64,000 nucleotides of DNA. It comes from Burkholderia sp. Ax-1724 (lineage in GTDB: Bacteria; Pseudomonadota; Gammaproteobacteria; Burkholderiales; Burkholderiaceae). The notes beneath the pieces are model-generated. The model ran no database searches. It was not told where the DNA came from and saw only the letters and a list, made by a program, of their open reading frames with translations. Below are positions 34,496 through 43,293 of this stretch, piece after piece. Every line of letters starts with the position of its first letter. Within the stretch, counting starts at the first letter, position 1. The stretch is taken from the NCBI RefSeq assembly GCF_011752995.1, contig NZ_VWWL01000022.1:86037-150036 (forward strand), given 5' to 3'. The position numbers were made by a program, and so were the translations under genes.

Positions 34496-35128
34496 ATGAC
34501 TCTACATACCTGGTGCTTGTACGTTGCCACCGTTTTCGTGATTTCCTCGATTCCCGGTCCGAACACGCTGCTCGTGATGACGCACGGCGCCCAGCACGGT
34601 TTGCGCCGCGCCAGCGCGACCATGGCCGGTTGCCTGTCGGCGCTGGTGCTGATGCTGGCAGTATCGGCGGCGGGGCTCGGCGTGTTTCTCTCCGCGTGGC
34701 CGGCGATGTTCGACGCGCTGCGCATGATCGGCGCGGCCTACCTTGTCTATCTCGGCATCAAGGCGTGGCGCGCGTCGGCAGACGCCGCCGCGCCGAACGT
34801 CGACGAACTCTCGGCGCGTCCGGTGCGTTCGCGTTTCTCACTGTTTCGCAACGGTTTTCTCGTCTCGAGCAGCAATCCGAAGGCGATCATGTTCGCGGCC
34901 GCGCTGCTGCCGCAATTCATCGATCCCGCGTTGCCGAAGCTGCCGCAGTTCGGCGTGCTCGTCGCGACTTTCGCGGCGATCGATGTGAGCTGGTATTTCG
35001 TGTATGCGGGCTTCGGCACGCGCATCGGCGCGAAGCTGAAGAGCCGCAGCGTCGCGCGTATGTTCAACCGGCTGACGGGCGGCGTGTTCGTCGGTTTCGG
35101 CGCGATGATGGCGCTGGTGCGCCACTAG
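34496..35128 (+). CDS. LysE family translocator
   Basis: This 210-residue inner-membrane protein has about six hydrophobic segments and the LysE/RhtB signatures SSIPGPNTLLVMTHGAQHGLRRA and GAAYLVYLGIKAWR, then FRNGFLVSSSNPKAIMFAAALLPQF. Members export amino acids or homoserine-type compounds. ATG 34496 starts the typical N-terminus; a CATAAT element shortly upstream may be its -10. Confidence 0.88.
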   Translation: MTLHTWCLYVATVFVISSIPGPNTLLVMTHGAQHGLRRASATMAGCLSALVLMLAVSAAGLGVFLSAWPAMFDALRMIGAAYLVYLGIKAWRASADAAAPNVDELSARPVRSRFSLFRNGFLVSSSNPKAIMFAAALLPQFIDPALPKLPQFGVLVATFAAIDVSWYFVYAGFGTRIGAKLKSRSVARMFNRLTGGVFVGFGAMMALVRH

Positions 35129-35225
35129 GCGTCTGTTCTGTCAACAGGCGAGGGGAGCTATACAGGCGATAGCGAACGTAATTGTTGCGTTTATGCGACA
35201 TTGAGGGTCAACCCTAATTTTCATG

Positions 35226-35254
35226 TTGCGACGCACCAGGTGGTTTGCTATAGT
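35226..35254 (+). promoter_or_regulatory. Strong sigma-70 promoter of a small transcript
   Basis: TTGCGA (35226-35231) and TATAGT (35249-35254) are separated by exactly 17 bases. Transcription would begin near 35261. No ORF follows before a terminator about 60 bases on. Confidence 0.65.
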
Positions 35255-35260
35255 ACGTCT

Positions 35261-35320
35261 TGTCTCCTCCATGTCTCCTCTGATATGGATTCAGCCCGCC
35301 AACCTAGGCGGGCTTTTTTT
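35261..35320 (+). ncRNA. Candidate ~60-nt small RNA with two anti-Shine-Dalgarno motifs
   Basis: Between a good promoter and a terminator, the transcript would start with TCTCCTCC (35263-35270). It then folds TCCAT (35268-35272) against ATGGA (35285-35289), exposing a 12-base loop that contains TCTCCTC (35274-35280), and ends in the terminator hairpin. Two CU-rich elements complementary to ribosome-binding sites in this layout recall the cuckoo-type CcsR small RNAs of alphaproteobacteria. I recall no name for this one. Leader or attenuator roles are unlikely because the next rightward gene is far away. Confidence 0.5.
35293..35320 (+). terminator. Rho-independent terminator of the small RNA
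   Basis: AGCCCGCC (35293-35300), loop AACCTA, and GGCGGGCT (35307-35314) are followed by a run of T to about 35321. It also lies 165 bases after the lysE-family gene. Confidence 0.85.
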
Positions 35321-35379
35321 TGCCCTGAATTTGCCGCGCGACGCCGAAGCGGCGGCGCAATCCTGCAGTCGATGCGAAC

Positions 35380-35417
35380 AAAAAAGCCGACGGTCCCGTG
35401 CACAGGGACCGTCGGCT
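35380..35417 (-). terminator. Rho-independent terminator after the OmpW gene (minus strand)
   Basis: A perfect 13-base stem (AGCCGACGGTCCC and complement, loop GTGCACA) is followed on the minus strand by a run of T, complement of 35380-35385. It stands 50 bases beyond the ompW stop. Confidence 0.88.
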
Positions 35418-35466
35418 TTGTCGTTTCTGGCGCCCGGCCGTACGCCTCGCCGCACCGGAACCGAAT

Positions 35467-36291
35467 TCAGAATTTATACGACACGGCCAGGAAGGAAATG
35501 ATCGGATCGGCGCTCAGATCGGCCTTCGACACCCCGAGCTCCGTGCCGTCCGCCGCCTTGATGATGACCGACGACGTCGTCTTCAGCGGAATATAGGTCA
35601 CCGACGCGACGAGCCCCCAGTGATCGGTGATGTTGTACGCGAGCCCCGCGTTGAACACCGGCGCCCACGACGACGACGCCTTCGCCGAGACCTGCGTCTG
35701 CCCCGGCTTGCCCGCGCCGGCCGCGAGCACCGCGCCGAGGTTGTTCTGCGTCGATTGCACGAAGCCGTTGCTGAGCTGGACATCCGAGAACCAGTTGTAG
35801 GACACGCCGATGCCGACGAACGGCCGCAGCTTCGCGGTCGGCTCGTTGAAGTAGTACTGGAACAGCAGCGCCGGGCTCCACTGGCGCACGCTCTTCACGA
35901 TCGGATTGGCCTGCGGATCGCCGAGATCCTGCTGCCCGAGCGCGCCGGCCGGTCCCGGCGGCTTGATCGTGCCGTGGCCGTAGATCTTGAACGTCGGCGG
36001 CACGCCCGCCACCGTCGTCACGGCAATGTGGTCGGTCAGGTAATGGCTGAACACGAGGCCGACCGTGTTGGCGCTGTTGGTCGACAGGCCCGTGCCCGCC
36101 GACGTGAACGTGTTCGGCAGACGCAGCGGCGTGTTGATCGGTGTCGGCGCGACGTTGGTCGTGAGCGGCGTGCTCGAATCCTGCGGCATCACATGGAACC
36201 AGCCGAGCACGGCGACGTTGTCGCCCGCATGCTGGGCGTATGCACTGGCCGACAGCAGCGTCGCCAGTATCGCGAGACAGAATTTTTTCAT
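35467..36291 (-). CDS. OmpW family outer-membrane protein
   Basis: This 274-residue protein has a signal peptide (cleaved after SAYAQ) and ends in a beta-barrel C-terminus with terminal Phe (AVSYKF). OmpW marks are GLVFSHYLTDHIAVTTVAGVPPTFKIYG, LLFQYYFNEPTAKLRPFVGIGVSYNWFSD and SWAPVFNAGLAYNITDHWGL. OmpW proteins form small eight-stranded barrels with a hydrophobic channel. It has a good ribosome-binding site (GAGGAGAAAC) and its own terminator. Confidence 0.92.
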   Translation of the reverse strand: MKKFCLAILATLLSASAYAQHAGDNVAVLGWFHVMPQDSSTPLTTNVAPTPINTPLRLPNTFTSAGTGLSTNSANTVGLVFSHYLTDHIAVTTVAGVPPTFKIYGHGTIKPPGPAGALGQQDLGDPQANPIVKSVRQWSPALLFQYYFNEPTAKLRPFVGIGVSYNWFSDVQLSNGFVQSTQNNLGAVLAAGAGKPGQTQVSAKASSSWAPVFNAGLAYNITDHWGLVASVTYIPLKTTSSVIIKAADGTELGVSKADLSADPIISFLAVSYKF

Positions 36292-36477
36292 CGTGTTTCT
36301 CCTCTGGCGCCCGCGCGGCTCACGTGCGCGGCGGGCGGCTGCGGGTGGCGAAGGGCATGGGCCCGGCCGCTGCGCGGGATGTTCGTGGGGCTCCGGCCGC
36401 CGCGTCGCGCGATGCTCGCGGGGCCGGAGGCCGGCATGCGGCGCCCTCGGTCATGACGGCGCTGCATGCGGCGCTCG

Positions 36478-37728
36478 TCACTGGACGAACGCGCCGATCG
36501 TGAAGTACGGTGAGGCGGCGTTGGTCATGTCGAGGTAGCCGAACACGCCGCCCGTGAAGATCATCTTTCCGGTCGGCTTGGTGCCCGTCGACGCGCCCAC
36601 CTGGGTGGTCGTCACGACGCCCGGCACGGTCTGCGTGAAGTCCAGATTCAGCGCGGTCGCGAGCGAGGCTTGCGACGCGTTGAACGGATCGAGCAGGGTG
36701 GCCTCGCTGCCTTCGAGCGCAGTGGTGCGGTAGTCGAACTGGCTATCCACGCCGATGTACTCGCCGTTCTGCGCGTTCACCGTGGTCGCGGTTTGCGGCG
36801 ACAGGATCGAGATGCCCGATTCGTCGTCGGCGTACGGACCGGCCGCGCCGTTGACCGTCTGGGTCGGCGACGGATTGGCCGCACCGGTGCGCACGAGGAT
36901 CGGCACCAGCTGACCGCGCAGCTTGCCGACGATCATGTAGCCGCGTCCCTCGGCGGTCGTCGCGAGCGTCGGCTTTGCCTGGCCGAGGAAGTGATCGGTT
37001 TCGAATGCGCCGCTGCCGTCGGCCGCGGTCGGGAAGTTGCCGCCGGGCTGCTGGCACGTGCCCGCGTTGATGCCGGTGTTGTCGCACTCGCTCCACGTGC
37101 CGTCGGCGTTGATCGTGATCTTCGAATCGACCGCGACCGGCGCGAAGTTTTGCGACGGCACCTGGTGATAGCCGACCTGGTTGTAGGTGCCCGCGACGGC
37201 CGAAAGATTCGTCTCGATCGACGAGAAGCCGATGAACGGGTAGTACGGGAACGTGGTGTCGGGCACCGCGCCGACGCCGAGCACGCCCGCGAACGAGATT
37301 TCCGCACCGGGGATTGTGCCGCCCGCCACGCCCTCGCCGACGAAAATCCGCGCCGGACGGCTGGCGTCGAGGCTCGCGCCGTTCAGGCGGAACGCGCACT
37401 GGTTGAGCTTGCTGGTCGGCAGGAGCGTTTCCTGGGTCAGCGTGCCGCTCGCGGTCTGTCCCGCGCGCGTCGGGACCACAGTGCCGGTGGCGGCGGGGAT
37501 CGACGACTGGATGTAGCTGATCTGCCACGTCATCTTCGTCGTATCGAGCTGCAGCTTGACGAGTTCGCCGTCGCCGCCGCCGCCCGTGAAGACCGTGCCG
37601 TAGTCGAGCGAGGAAGGACACAGCCGGGCTTCGGTCACCGGTCCGTCGCCGCTTCCGCCGCCGCCACCGCCGCACGCGCCCAGCATCGGTGCGCAAAGAG
37701 CAAGCACCGAAACGATTCTCCAATTCAT
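36478..37728 (-). CDS. DUF2957 lipoprotein, copy 1
   Basis: This 416-residue protein has signal peptide MNWRIVSVLALCAPMLGAC with lipobox LGAC followed by a Gly-rich linker. The mature part carries the same ordered blocks as its downstream-coordinate neighbour: VKLQLDTTKMTWQISYIQSSIP, QCAFRLNGA, FVGEGVAGGTIPGAEI, FPYYPFIGFSS, VAGTYNQVGYH and ESGISILSP. DUF2957 is of unknown function and nearly confined to Burkholderiales. ATG 37728 is chosen because it starts the signal peptide. Confidence 0.82.
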   Translation of the reverse strand: MNWRIVSVLALCAPMLGACGGGGGGSGDGPVTEARLCPSSLDYGTVFTGGGGDGELVKLQLDTTKMTWQISYIQSSIPAATGTVVPTRAGQTASGTLTQETLLPTSKLNQCAFRLNGASLDASRPARIFVGEGVAGGTIPGAEISFAGVLGVGAVPDTTFPYYPFIGFSSIETNLSAVAGTYNQVGYHQVPSQNFAPVAVDSKITINADGTWSECDNTGINAGTCQQPGGNFPTAADGSGAFETDHFLGQAKPTLATTAEGRGYMIVGKLRGQLVPILVRTGAANPSPTQTVNGAAGPYADDESGISILSPQTATTVNAQNGEYIGVDSQFDYRTTALEGSEATLLDPFNASQASLATALNLDFTQTVPGVVTTTQVGASTGTKPTGKMIFTGGVFGYLDMTNAASPYFTIGAFVQ

Positions 37729-37875
37729 ACTGCCTCCCTGATGTTCTCGTTGTATGCGGTCGGCTCCCATTCCGGCCACGTTCTGCTGATATGTCCCGGC
37801 CGTGCCGTGAGCCGCCGCCGGGTGATTGCGCTGCGCCGCCGCCTTCGTTCTGACCTTTGCGCGTGAGTGCTGCGG

Positions 37876-39261
37876 CTATTTGCTGATCTGCGCGCCGATG
37901 CCGAAGTACGGTGCGCTCGGGGTGTCCGCGTTGGCCGAGGTCGGCGTGATGCCGCCGTTTTCCGCGCCCTGCACCACGATCGCGTACAAGCCGCCCGAGG
38001 CGATCGCGAGGCCGGTCTTGCCGTTGCTGTCCTGAACGTCGACGAGGCCGGGGCTCGATGCGCCGTAGCTCAGCCCGATCGAGCTTTCCGCGGCGGACGT
38101 CGAGGGGTTGAGGAAGGTCGCGGCCGCGCCTTGCACGAGCGTCGCCGTGTACTTGAAGTTCGAGTCGGCGCCGACGTAGCCGCCGTCGAAACCGCCCGAG
38201 GCGAGCGGGGTCGCCGCGGCGAGCATCGCGATGCCCGATTCGTCGTCGACCTTGGCGGTCAGCAGGTTGCTGGTATCGACGTAGCCGGTGCGAACCACGA
38301 GCGGAACCGTCGCGCCGTTGAGCTGGCCGAGGATCATGTGCGCGGTGCCGAAGTTGCCGGTGCGGAACGGATTGCTGGTCCCGCCGGTGCTCGGCACGAT
38401 CTGCGGCGGGTTCGTGCTGTCGAAGTAGCCGTTGCTGTTGAGCGTCAGCGCGTTGCCGGTGGACAGGCAGCCCGCCGAACTCGACGACGTGCAGTTGCCG
38501 CTCGCGTCGAACGTTTCAAGCGAGTTCGTCGCGACGGTTTCGTAGTTGGCCGTCGGCGAAAGGTGATAGAGCAGGCCGTTGTAGGTGCCGGGCAGTTTCG
38601 TGATGTCGGTGGTTGTGCTCGCGAAGCCGAGGAACGGATAGAAGTCGAAGTGCCGCTTGTTGACCGTGCCAAGGGTCAGGACGCCCGGAATGATCGTGAC
38701 GCCCGCGTATTCGACCGTAGCCCCGGGAATGCCGCCGCCCGCGACACCCTTGCCGATCAGGATCATCGGCGGATTCGGGTTGTTGACGAAGTCCGGCGTC
38801 GTGTAGGTCGTGCCGTCCGACGCGGTGCCGCTGCCCGCGCCGAGAATGAATGCGCAGCGCGTCTGCTCGGCGGTCGGCAGCATGCCGGTGGGCGGATGAA
38901 TCACCGCGCCGGTGATCTGCGTGCCCTTGCGCGTGATCGAAACGCTCGCGCTCGTGAGCGGGATTGGCGACTCGAGCCATTTGAGCGTGTAGGTCATCGC
39001 CGTTGCGTCGATGTTCAGCTGCACGATTTCGCCGCTGCCGGCGCCACCGAGGTAGGTGCTCTTGACGATGTCGCCGGTATCGGGACACAGCGTGGCCGTG
39101 CTCGCCGCAGGCGTCGGCGCCCCCTGGGGGCCGCAGCTCGCCCCCGAGCATTGCGGCGGGTTGACGGGGCCCGGACTGTCGGCGTTGCCGCCGCCGCAGG
39201 CAATCAGGAATGGCGCTGTGGCAATGGCCATTGCCAGGCCGCGGGTCATGGCGTGCGACAT
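37876..39261 (-). CDS. DUF2957 lipoprotein, copy 2
   Basis: This 461-residue paralogue of the preceding gene has lipobox LIAC then a Gly-rich linker. It shares the blocks VQLNIDATAMTYTLKWLESPIP, CAFILGAGSG, LIGKGVAGGGIPGATV, FDFYPFLGFAS, LPGTYNGLLYH and ESGIAMLAAAT, and ends PYFGIGAQISK where copy 1 ends PYFTIGAFVQ. GGGAG lies eight bases before ATG 39261, which fixes the start against upstream ATGs. The two genes are in tandem 147 bases apart. Confidence 0.82.
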   Translation of the reverse strand: MSHAMTRGLAMAIATAPFLIACGGGNADSPGPVNPPQCSGASCGPQGAPTPAASTATLCPDTGDIVKSTYLGGAGSGEIVQLNIDATAMTYTLKWLESPIPLTSASVSITRKGTQITGAVIHPPTGMLPTAEQTRCAFILGAGSGTASDGTTYTTPDFVNNPNPPMILIGKGVAGGGIPGATVEYAGVTIIPGVLTLGTVNKRHFDFYPFLGFASTTTDITKLPGTYNGLLYHLSPTANYETVATNSLETFDASGNCTSSSSAGCLSTGNALTLNSNGYFDSTNPPQIVPSTGGTSNPFRTGNFGTAHMILGQLNGATVPLVVRTGYVDTSNLLTAKVDDESGIAMLAAATPLASGGFDGGYVGADSNFKYTATLVQGAAATFLNPSTSAAESSIGLSYGASSPGLVDVQDSNGKTGLAIASGGLYAIVVQGAENGGITPTSANADTPSAPYFGIGAQISK

Positions 39262-39700
39262 GCTGCTGTCTCCCTTCATGTAATTGTGCGGAGTCATTTT
39301 GCTGTGCGTTTAATCGCTGTCAATTGAATGAGCCGTCTAAAAAGGCTGATTCAAACAGCACGAATTTCAGCGCACGCGCACTGCATGGACACTTGCGGTC
39401 CTTTTAAACGGAAAAGGATTTTTCGCGCCGGACGCGGCAGCGTTGCTTCGTCGCACTCCCTTGTTGGGCAAGCGTTGCGGCAAAAAGGCTCTATGATCCT
39501 GGCACGAGCGTTCGCAAAAAAATCCGGAGTTTCCCCAGGCGGAAAACTATGCTGAACAATGCAATTGAACGCATGAATTACCGGAGCCCGGACGGCAGTC
39601 CGGTTTAACGATCGGATGCGCTATTCCGGTTTTTATATTTCAAGTAATACGGGCTACTACCAATTAGCTTTTCGCGCGAATTCGGATTGACGGGCTTTTA
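39262..39700. other. Intergenic region upstream of DUF2957 copy 2
   Basis: About 440 bp, AT-richer than its flanks, with no convincing gene. It should contain the leftward promoter of the DUF2957 gene. A small hairpin CCGGAC-GGCA-GTCCGG followed by TTT lies near 39588-39606; its role is unknown. Confidence 0.4.
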
Positions 39701-39733
39701 AAACAGAAAAGCCGGTCTGTCTGGACCGGCTTT
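39701..39733 (-). terminator. Rho-independent terminator after argC (minus strand)
   Basis: The stem AAAAGCCGGTC (39707-39717) pairs with GACCGGCTTT (39724-39733). Read on the minus strand it is followed by TTTT. It lies 57 bases past the argC stop. Confidence 0.82.
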
Positions 39734-39789
39734 CGAAGCGGTTGCGGGCGCGCCTCTGATCGTGGCGCGGCGCCCGTGGGGCGAGCCGC

Positions 39790-40737
39790 TTAGCGTTTCA
39801 AGCCGGTGTCTTCAGCCGCGCCGATCGCGAGGTTCATGCACTGGATCGCCGCGCCCGATGCGCCCTTGCCGAGGTTGTCCAGACGCGCGACGGTCACGAA
39901 GCGCTCTTCGTTGCCGAACACGAACAGGTCGACGCGATTGGTGTCGTTGTTCGCCTGCACGTCGAAGAAGCCGCTGTCGAGATTCGCATCGGCATCGAAC
40001 GGCGCGACGTGTACGAACGTCTCGCCCGCGTAGTACTCGGCGAACAGTGCCAGCACGTCCTGCGGCGTGGCCTTCTTCGCAAGCTGACCCAGCGAGAAGT
40101 ACGTGGTGACCGCGAGACCCTTGTAGAAGCCGCCGACGATCGGCGTGAAGATCGGTGCGGTTTTCAGGCCGGTGTGCGCGGCCATTTCCGGCAGATGCTT
40201 GTGCGTGAGACCGAGCGCATACGGACGCGGGCTCTTGAGCCTGTCATTGCCGCCTGCTTCGTAGTCGGCAATCATCTTCTTGCCGCCGCCGCTGTAGCCG
40301 GTGATCGAATACGAATGCGCGGCGAACTCGGGCGACACGACGCCGCCTTCGACGAGCGGACGCATCGCGAGCACGAAAGCCGAGGCGTGGCAGCCCGGCA
40401 CGGCGATGCGTTTGGCGGTGCGCAGACGTTCGCGCTGCGAGCGGGCCAGCTCGGGCAGGCCGTAGGCCCAGTCCGGTGAGGTGCGGAACGCGGTGCTCGC
40501 GTCGATCAGCACGGTGTGGTCGTTTTCGACGAGCGAAGCGGATTCGCGCGAGGCGACATCGGGCAGGCAGAGGAACGTGACGTCCGATGCGTTGATGAGA
40601 CGACGGCGCTCGTCGAGGTCCTTGCGCTTCGCTTCTTCGATACGCAGGATTTCAACGTCGGCGCGCTGCGACAGGTATTCAAAAATCTTCAGGCCGGTCG
40701 TGCCTTCCTGTCCGTCGACAAAAACTTTCGTGCTCAT
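39790..40737 (-). CDS. argC: N-acetyl-gamma-glutamyl-phosphate reductase (type 2 ArgC)
   Basis: This 315-residue enzyme is the shorter ArgC type: STKVFVDGQEGTTGLKIFEYLS at the N-terminus (NADP site), FLCLPDVASRE, and the catalytic cysteine C116 in VPGCHASAF, then YSITGYSGGGKKMI. It reduces N-acetylglutamyl phosphate in arginine synthesis. ATG 40737 starts the family N-terminus; longer frames upstream are not supported. The gene stands alone with its own terminator. Confidence 0.94.
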   Translation of the reverse strand: MSTKVFVDGQEGTTGLKIFEYLSQRADVEILRIEEAKRKDLDERRRLINASDVTFLCLPDVASRESASLVENDHTVLIDASTAFRTSPDWAYGLPELARSQRERLRTAKRIAVPGCHASAFVLAMRPLVEGGVVSPEFAAHSYSITGYSGGGKKMIADYEAGGNDRLKSPRPYALGLTHKHLPEMAAHTGLKTAPIFTPIVGGFYKGLAVTTYFSLGQLAKKATPQDVLALFAEYYAGETFVHVAPFDADANLDSGFFDVQANNDTNRVDLFVFGNEERFVTVARLDNLGKGASGAAIQCMNLAIGAAEDTGLKR

Positions 40738-40936
40738 CTCGATCTCACTCGCTGGAAACGGGGCGCGTCGTCGCGCCGGAACGTTATATTTTAAGACCTC
40801 GGCGCCATGGACGTGCAAAACAGCGCGAAAAAACGACGATGCGCGCCGAACGTGACACGAGCGTGACCTGTTGAGCGCTGTTGCGGGGCGGTTCGCGGCA
40901 GATGCGCCGCAGCGGCGCAACGAACGATGCCCGTGC

Positions 40937-41539
40937 CTAGCGCCCGTAAGTGACGACGAGCCGCGCGCTGCCGATCGTCGCCGTGCCGATCTCATGATCG
41001 AACATCAGCGCGGGGCGTCCTTGCGCGAGCCGCAGATCGGCCGAGTTCAGCGCATACACGGTGATGACGTAGCGATGCGATTTGCCGGGCGGCGGACATG
41101 GGCCGCCATAACCGTCGGTATCGAAGTCGTTGCGCGCTTCGACCGCGCCGAGCTTCCTCAGGAAACCGGAAGAACTCGCATTTTCGGGCAAGCCGTCGAC
41201 GCTGGCGGGAATGCCCGCCACGGCCCAGTGCCACCAGCCGCGCCCCGGCGCATCTTCGTCGAACATCGAGACCGCGAAGCTGCGCGTGCCGGCCGGTGCG
41301 TTGTGCCACGTCAGTTGCGGCGAGCGGTTGCCGCCTTTGCAGTCGCTCTGATCGAAAACCTGGGCGGCCTGCACGGTGCCGCCCGCGCGGAGACTCGCGC
41401 TCGTCAGCGTAAACGTTCCGTCGGCCTGCGCGTGCGAGCCATGCGCCACGCACAGCATGAGCCCGAGCATCGCGCGGATGAAGCGCGATCGACGCCACCA
41501 CGGTGAAGCCAGCGAAACAGCCAGGCAACGCACGCGCAT
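40937..41539 (-). CDS. YbhB/YbcL family Raf kinase inhibitor-like (PEBP) protein, exported
   Basis: This 200-residue protein has a signal peptide (RAMLGLMLCVAHGSHAQA) and a PEBP fold: CKGGNRSPQLTWHNAPAGTRSFAVSMFDEDAPG, GWWHWAVAGIPA, YGGPCPPPGKSHRYVITVYAL. Bacterial PEBP proteins bind small anionic or lipid-like ligands; the precise role is unknown. CAGGAG precedes ATG 41539. Confidence 0.9.
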   Translation of the reverse strand: MRVRCLAVSLASPWWRRSRFIRAMLGLMLCVAHGSHAQADGTFTLTSASLRAGGTVQAAQVFDQSDCKGGNRSPQLTWHNAPAGTRSFAVSMFDEDAPGRGWWHWAVAGIPASVDGLPENASSSGFLRKLGAVEARNDFDTDGYGGPCPPPGKSHRYVITVYALNSADLRLAQGRPALMFDHEIGTATIGSARLVVTYGR

Positions 41540-41804
41540 GTGCGGGTTCTCCTGTCAGGGCGCGAGGCGCGGGTCCTCGCGATGGTTGTTGTCCTTAATC
41601 GTGCCCCAAGGTCGAATCAAGTCTACTAACATTAGCTCTGCGATGCATGATTGTTCGCAACTTGCGGAATTCGCCGAGGGAAATCAGATATAGTGGGACA
41701 CATTATTGCCGCGTGACTCTTGCTGCGTTTTACCCGTTGGAGTCGTCAGCATAGAAAAAGCGTTTGAAGTCATGGAGACCGGTTTATCCGTACAAAGAGG
41801 GGCG

Positions 41805-42494
41805 ATGCAAGGTTCATTCAGGGTCGTGGTTGCGGATGACCATCCGGTCATTCTGTTTGGTGCGGAGCATGCGTTGCACAAGTTTCCCGGTCTGCGGGTC
41901 GTGGGGCGTGCGCGGCAGTCAACGGATCTTGTCAGGATTTTGCAAACCACCGCCTGCGACGTGCTCGTCACCGACCTCGCGATGCCCGGCGGTCAATACG
42001 GCGACGGCCTGCAACTGATCGGCTATCTACGCCGCAACTTTCCGGTACTCCCAATCGTCGTGCTCACCATGCTTGAGAATGTCGCGCTGCTCAGGCGGCT
42101 CGGCGAGCTGGGCGTAACGGCGGTCGTCAACAAGTCGGACGATCTCAGCCATATCGGGCGCGCAGTACAGCACGTCCTCGGCAAGCTCGGGTATATGAGT
42201 CCATCCGTCAAAGCGGCGCTCGATGCATTGCGAATCAATTCGCGCGGCAGGCATGCTGAAGTGATGCTGTCCGCACGCGAGCTGGAAGTCGTGCGTCTGT
42301 TCGTGTCAGGCATGACGATCAAGGAAATCTCCGAACTCCTGAACCGCAGCATCAAAACGATCAGCACGCAGAAGAATACGGCGATGCGCAAGCTCGGTAT
42401 CGAGCGGGATTCGGAACTGTTCCAGTATGCGCAGAGCAATGGCTTGCTGAATCTGTCGTCGCATTCGAGCGACGACGTCGCCGACGAATCCTGA
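41805..42494 (+). CDS. LuxR/NarL-type response regulator (RcsB-like)
   Basis: This 229-residue regulator has an N-terminal receiver domain (VVVADDHPVILFG acid pocket, phospho-acceptor D57 in VLVTDLAMPGG, Lys in VVNKSDD) and a C-terminal LuxR HTH (LSARELEVVRLFVSGMTIKEISELLNRSIKTISTQKNTAMRKLGI). The GQYGDGLQLI stretch after the phospho-site is typical of the RcsB group. No sensor kinase is adjacent, so it is an orphan. ATG 41805 has AGAGG close upstream; ATG 41772 is a possible earlier start. Confidence 0.87.
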   Translation: MQGSFRVVVADDHPVILFGAEHALHKFPGLRVVGRARQSTDLVRILQTTACDVLVTDLAMPGGQYGDGLQLIGYLRRNFPVLPIVVLTMLENVALLRRLGELGVTAVVNKSDDLSHIGRAVQHVLGKLGYMSPSVKAALDALRINSRGRHAEVMLSARELEVVRLFVSGMTIKEISELLNRSIKTISTQKNTAMRKLGIERDSELFQYAQSNGLLNLSSHSSDDVADES

Positions 42495-42518
42495 TTTCGC
42501 GCACGATTCGAGTGAGCG

Positions 42519-42557
42519 AAAAAAAAGCCGCCTGTCGAGAGACAGGCGGCTTTTTTT
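42519..42557. terminator. Bidirectional terminator between response regulator and pyrE
   Basis: The perfect stem GCCGCCTGTC with loop GAGA has A8 on the left and T7 on the right, so it serves both converging genes. Confidence 0.92.
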
Positions 42558-42603
42558 ATTTATTGCGCATTAATCGCGTATTCACCGCATGATGCGAACG
42601 CGC

Positions 42604-43293
42604 TTATTGCGGCGTGGACGTGGCGCCGCCGTGCGCTGCCGACCATTCGGCCGGTGCGTGCAGGAATTTTTCCACTTCGTCGATCGTCTTCGTGTCGAAG
42701 TAGCTGTTTGCCTTCGCGACGCGCAACACGTCCCACCACGTAGCGAGCGCGTGCAGATCGACGTCGATGTCTTTCAGCACCGACACGCTTTCCTTGAAGA
42801 TGTTGTAGTGGAACAGCACGAAGCAGTGGTTCACCGTGGCGCCGGCGGTACGCAGCGCATTGATGAAGTTGATCTTGCTGCGGCTGTCCGTGGTCAGGTC
42901 TTCGACGAGCAGCACGCGCTGGCCTTCGGTCAGCAGACCCTCGATCTGCGCATTGCGGCCGAAGCCCTTCGGCTTCTTGCGCACGTATTGCATCGGCACC
43001 ATCAGGCGATCGGAGAGCCATGCCGCGAACGGGATGCCCGCGGTCTCGCCGCCGGCGACCGCGTCGATCTGCTCATAGCCGACATCGCGCAAGATCGTCG
43101 ATTCGGCCATTTCCATCAGGCCGCGGCGCACGCGCGGATACGAGATCAGCTTGCGGCAGTCGATATAAACCGGGCTCGCCCAGCCGGACGTGAAGATATA
43201 CGGTTTCTCCGCGTTGAAATGCACTGCTTGCACTTCGAGCAGCATCTTGGCGGTGGTGTCGGAGATCGTCTGGCGATCGAAGCCTGTCGTCAT
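42604..43293 (-). CDS. pyrE: Orotate phosphoribosyltransferase
   Basis: This 229-residue enzyme has FNAEKPYIFTSGWASPVYIDCRKLISYP, VAGGETAGIPFAAWLS and YVRKKPKGFGRNAQIEG. The PRPP-binding segment RVLLVEDLTTDSRSK departs from the common VVDDVITTG wording but keeps the acidic pair and hydroxyl residues, as in some other proteobacterial PyrE. It transfers ribose phosphate to orotate in pyrimidine synthesis. ATG 43293 starts the family N-terminus. Confidence 0.92.
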   Translation of the reverse strand: MTTGFDRQTISDTTAKMLLEVQAVHFNAEKPYIFTSGWASPVYIDCRKLISYPRVRRGLMEMAESTILRDVGYEQIDAVAGGETAGIPFAAWLSDRLMVPMQYVRKKPKGFGRNAQIEGLLTEGQRVLLVEDLTTDSRSKINFINALRTAGATVNHCFVLFHYNIFKESVSVLKDIDVDLHALATWWDVLRVAKANSYFDTKTIDEVEKFLHAPAEWSAAHGGATSTPQ

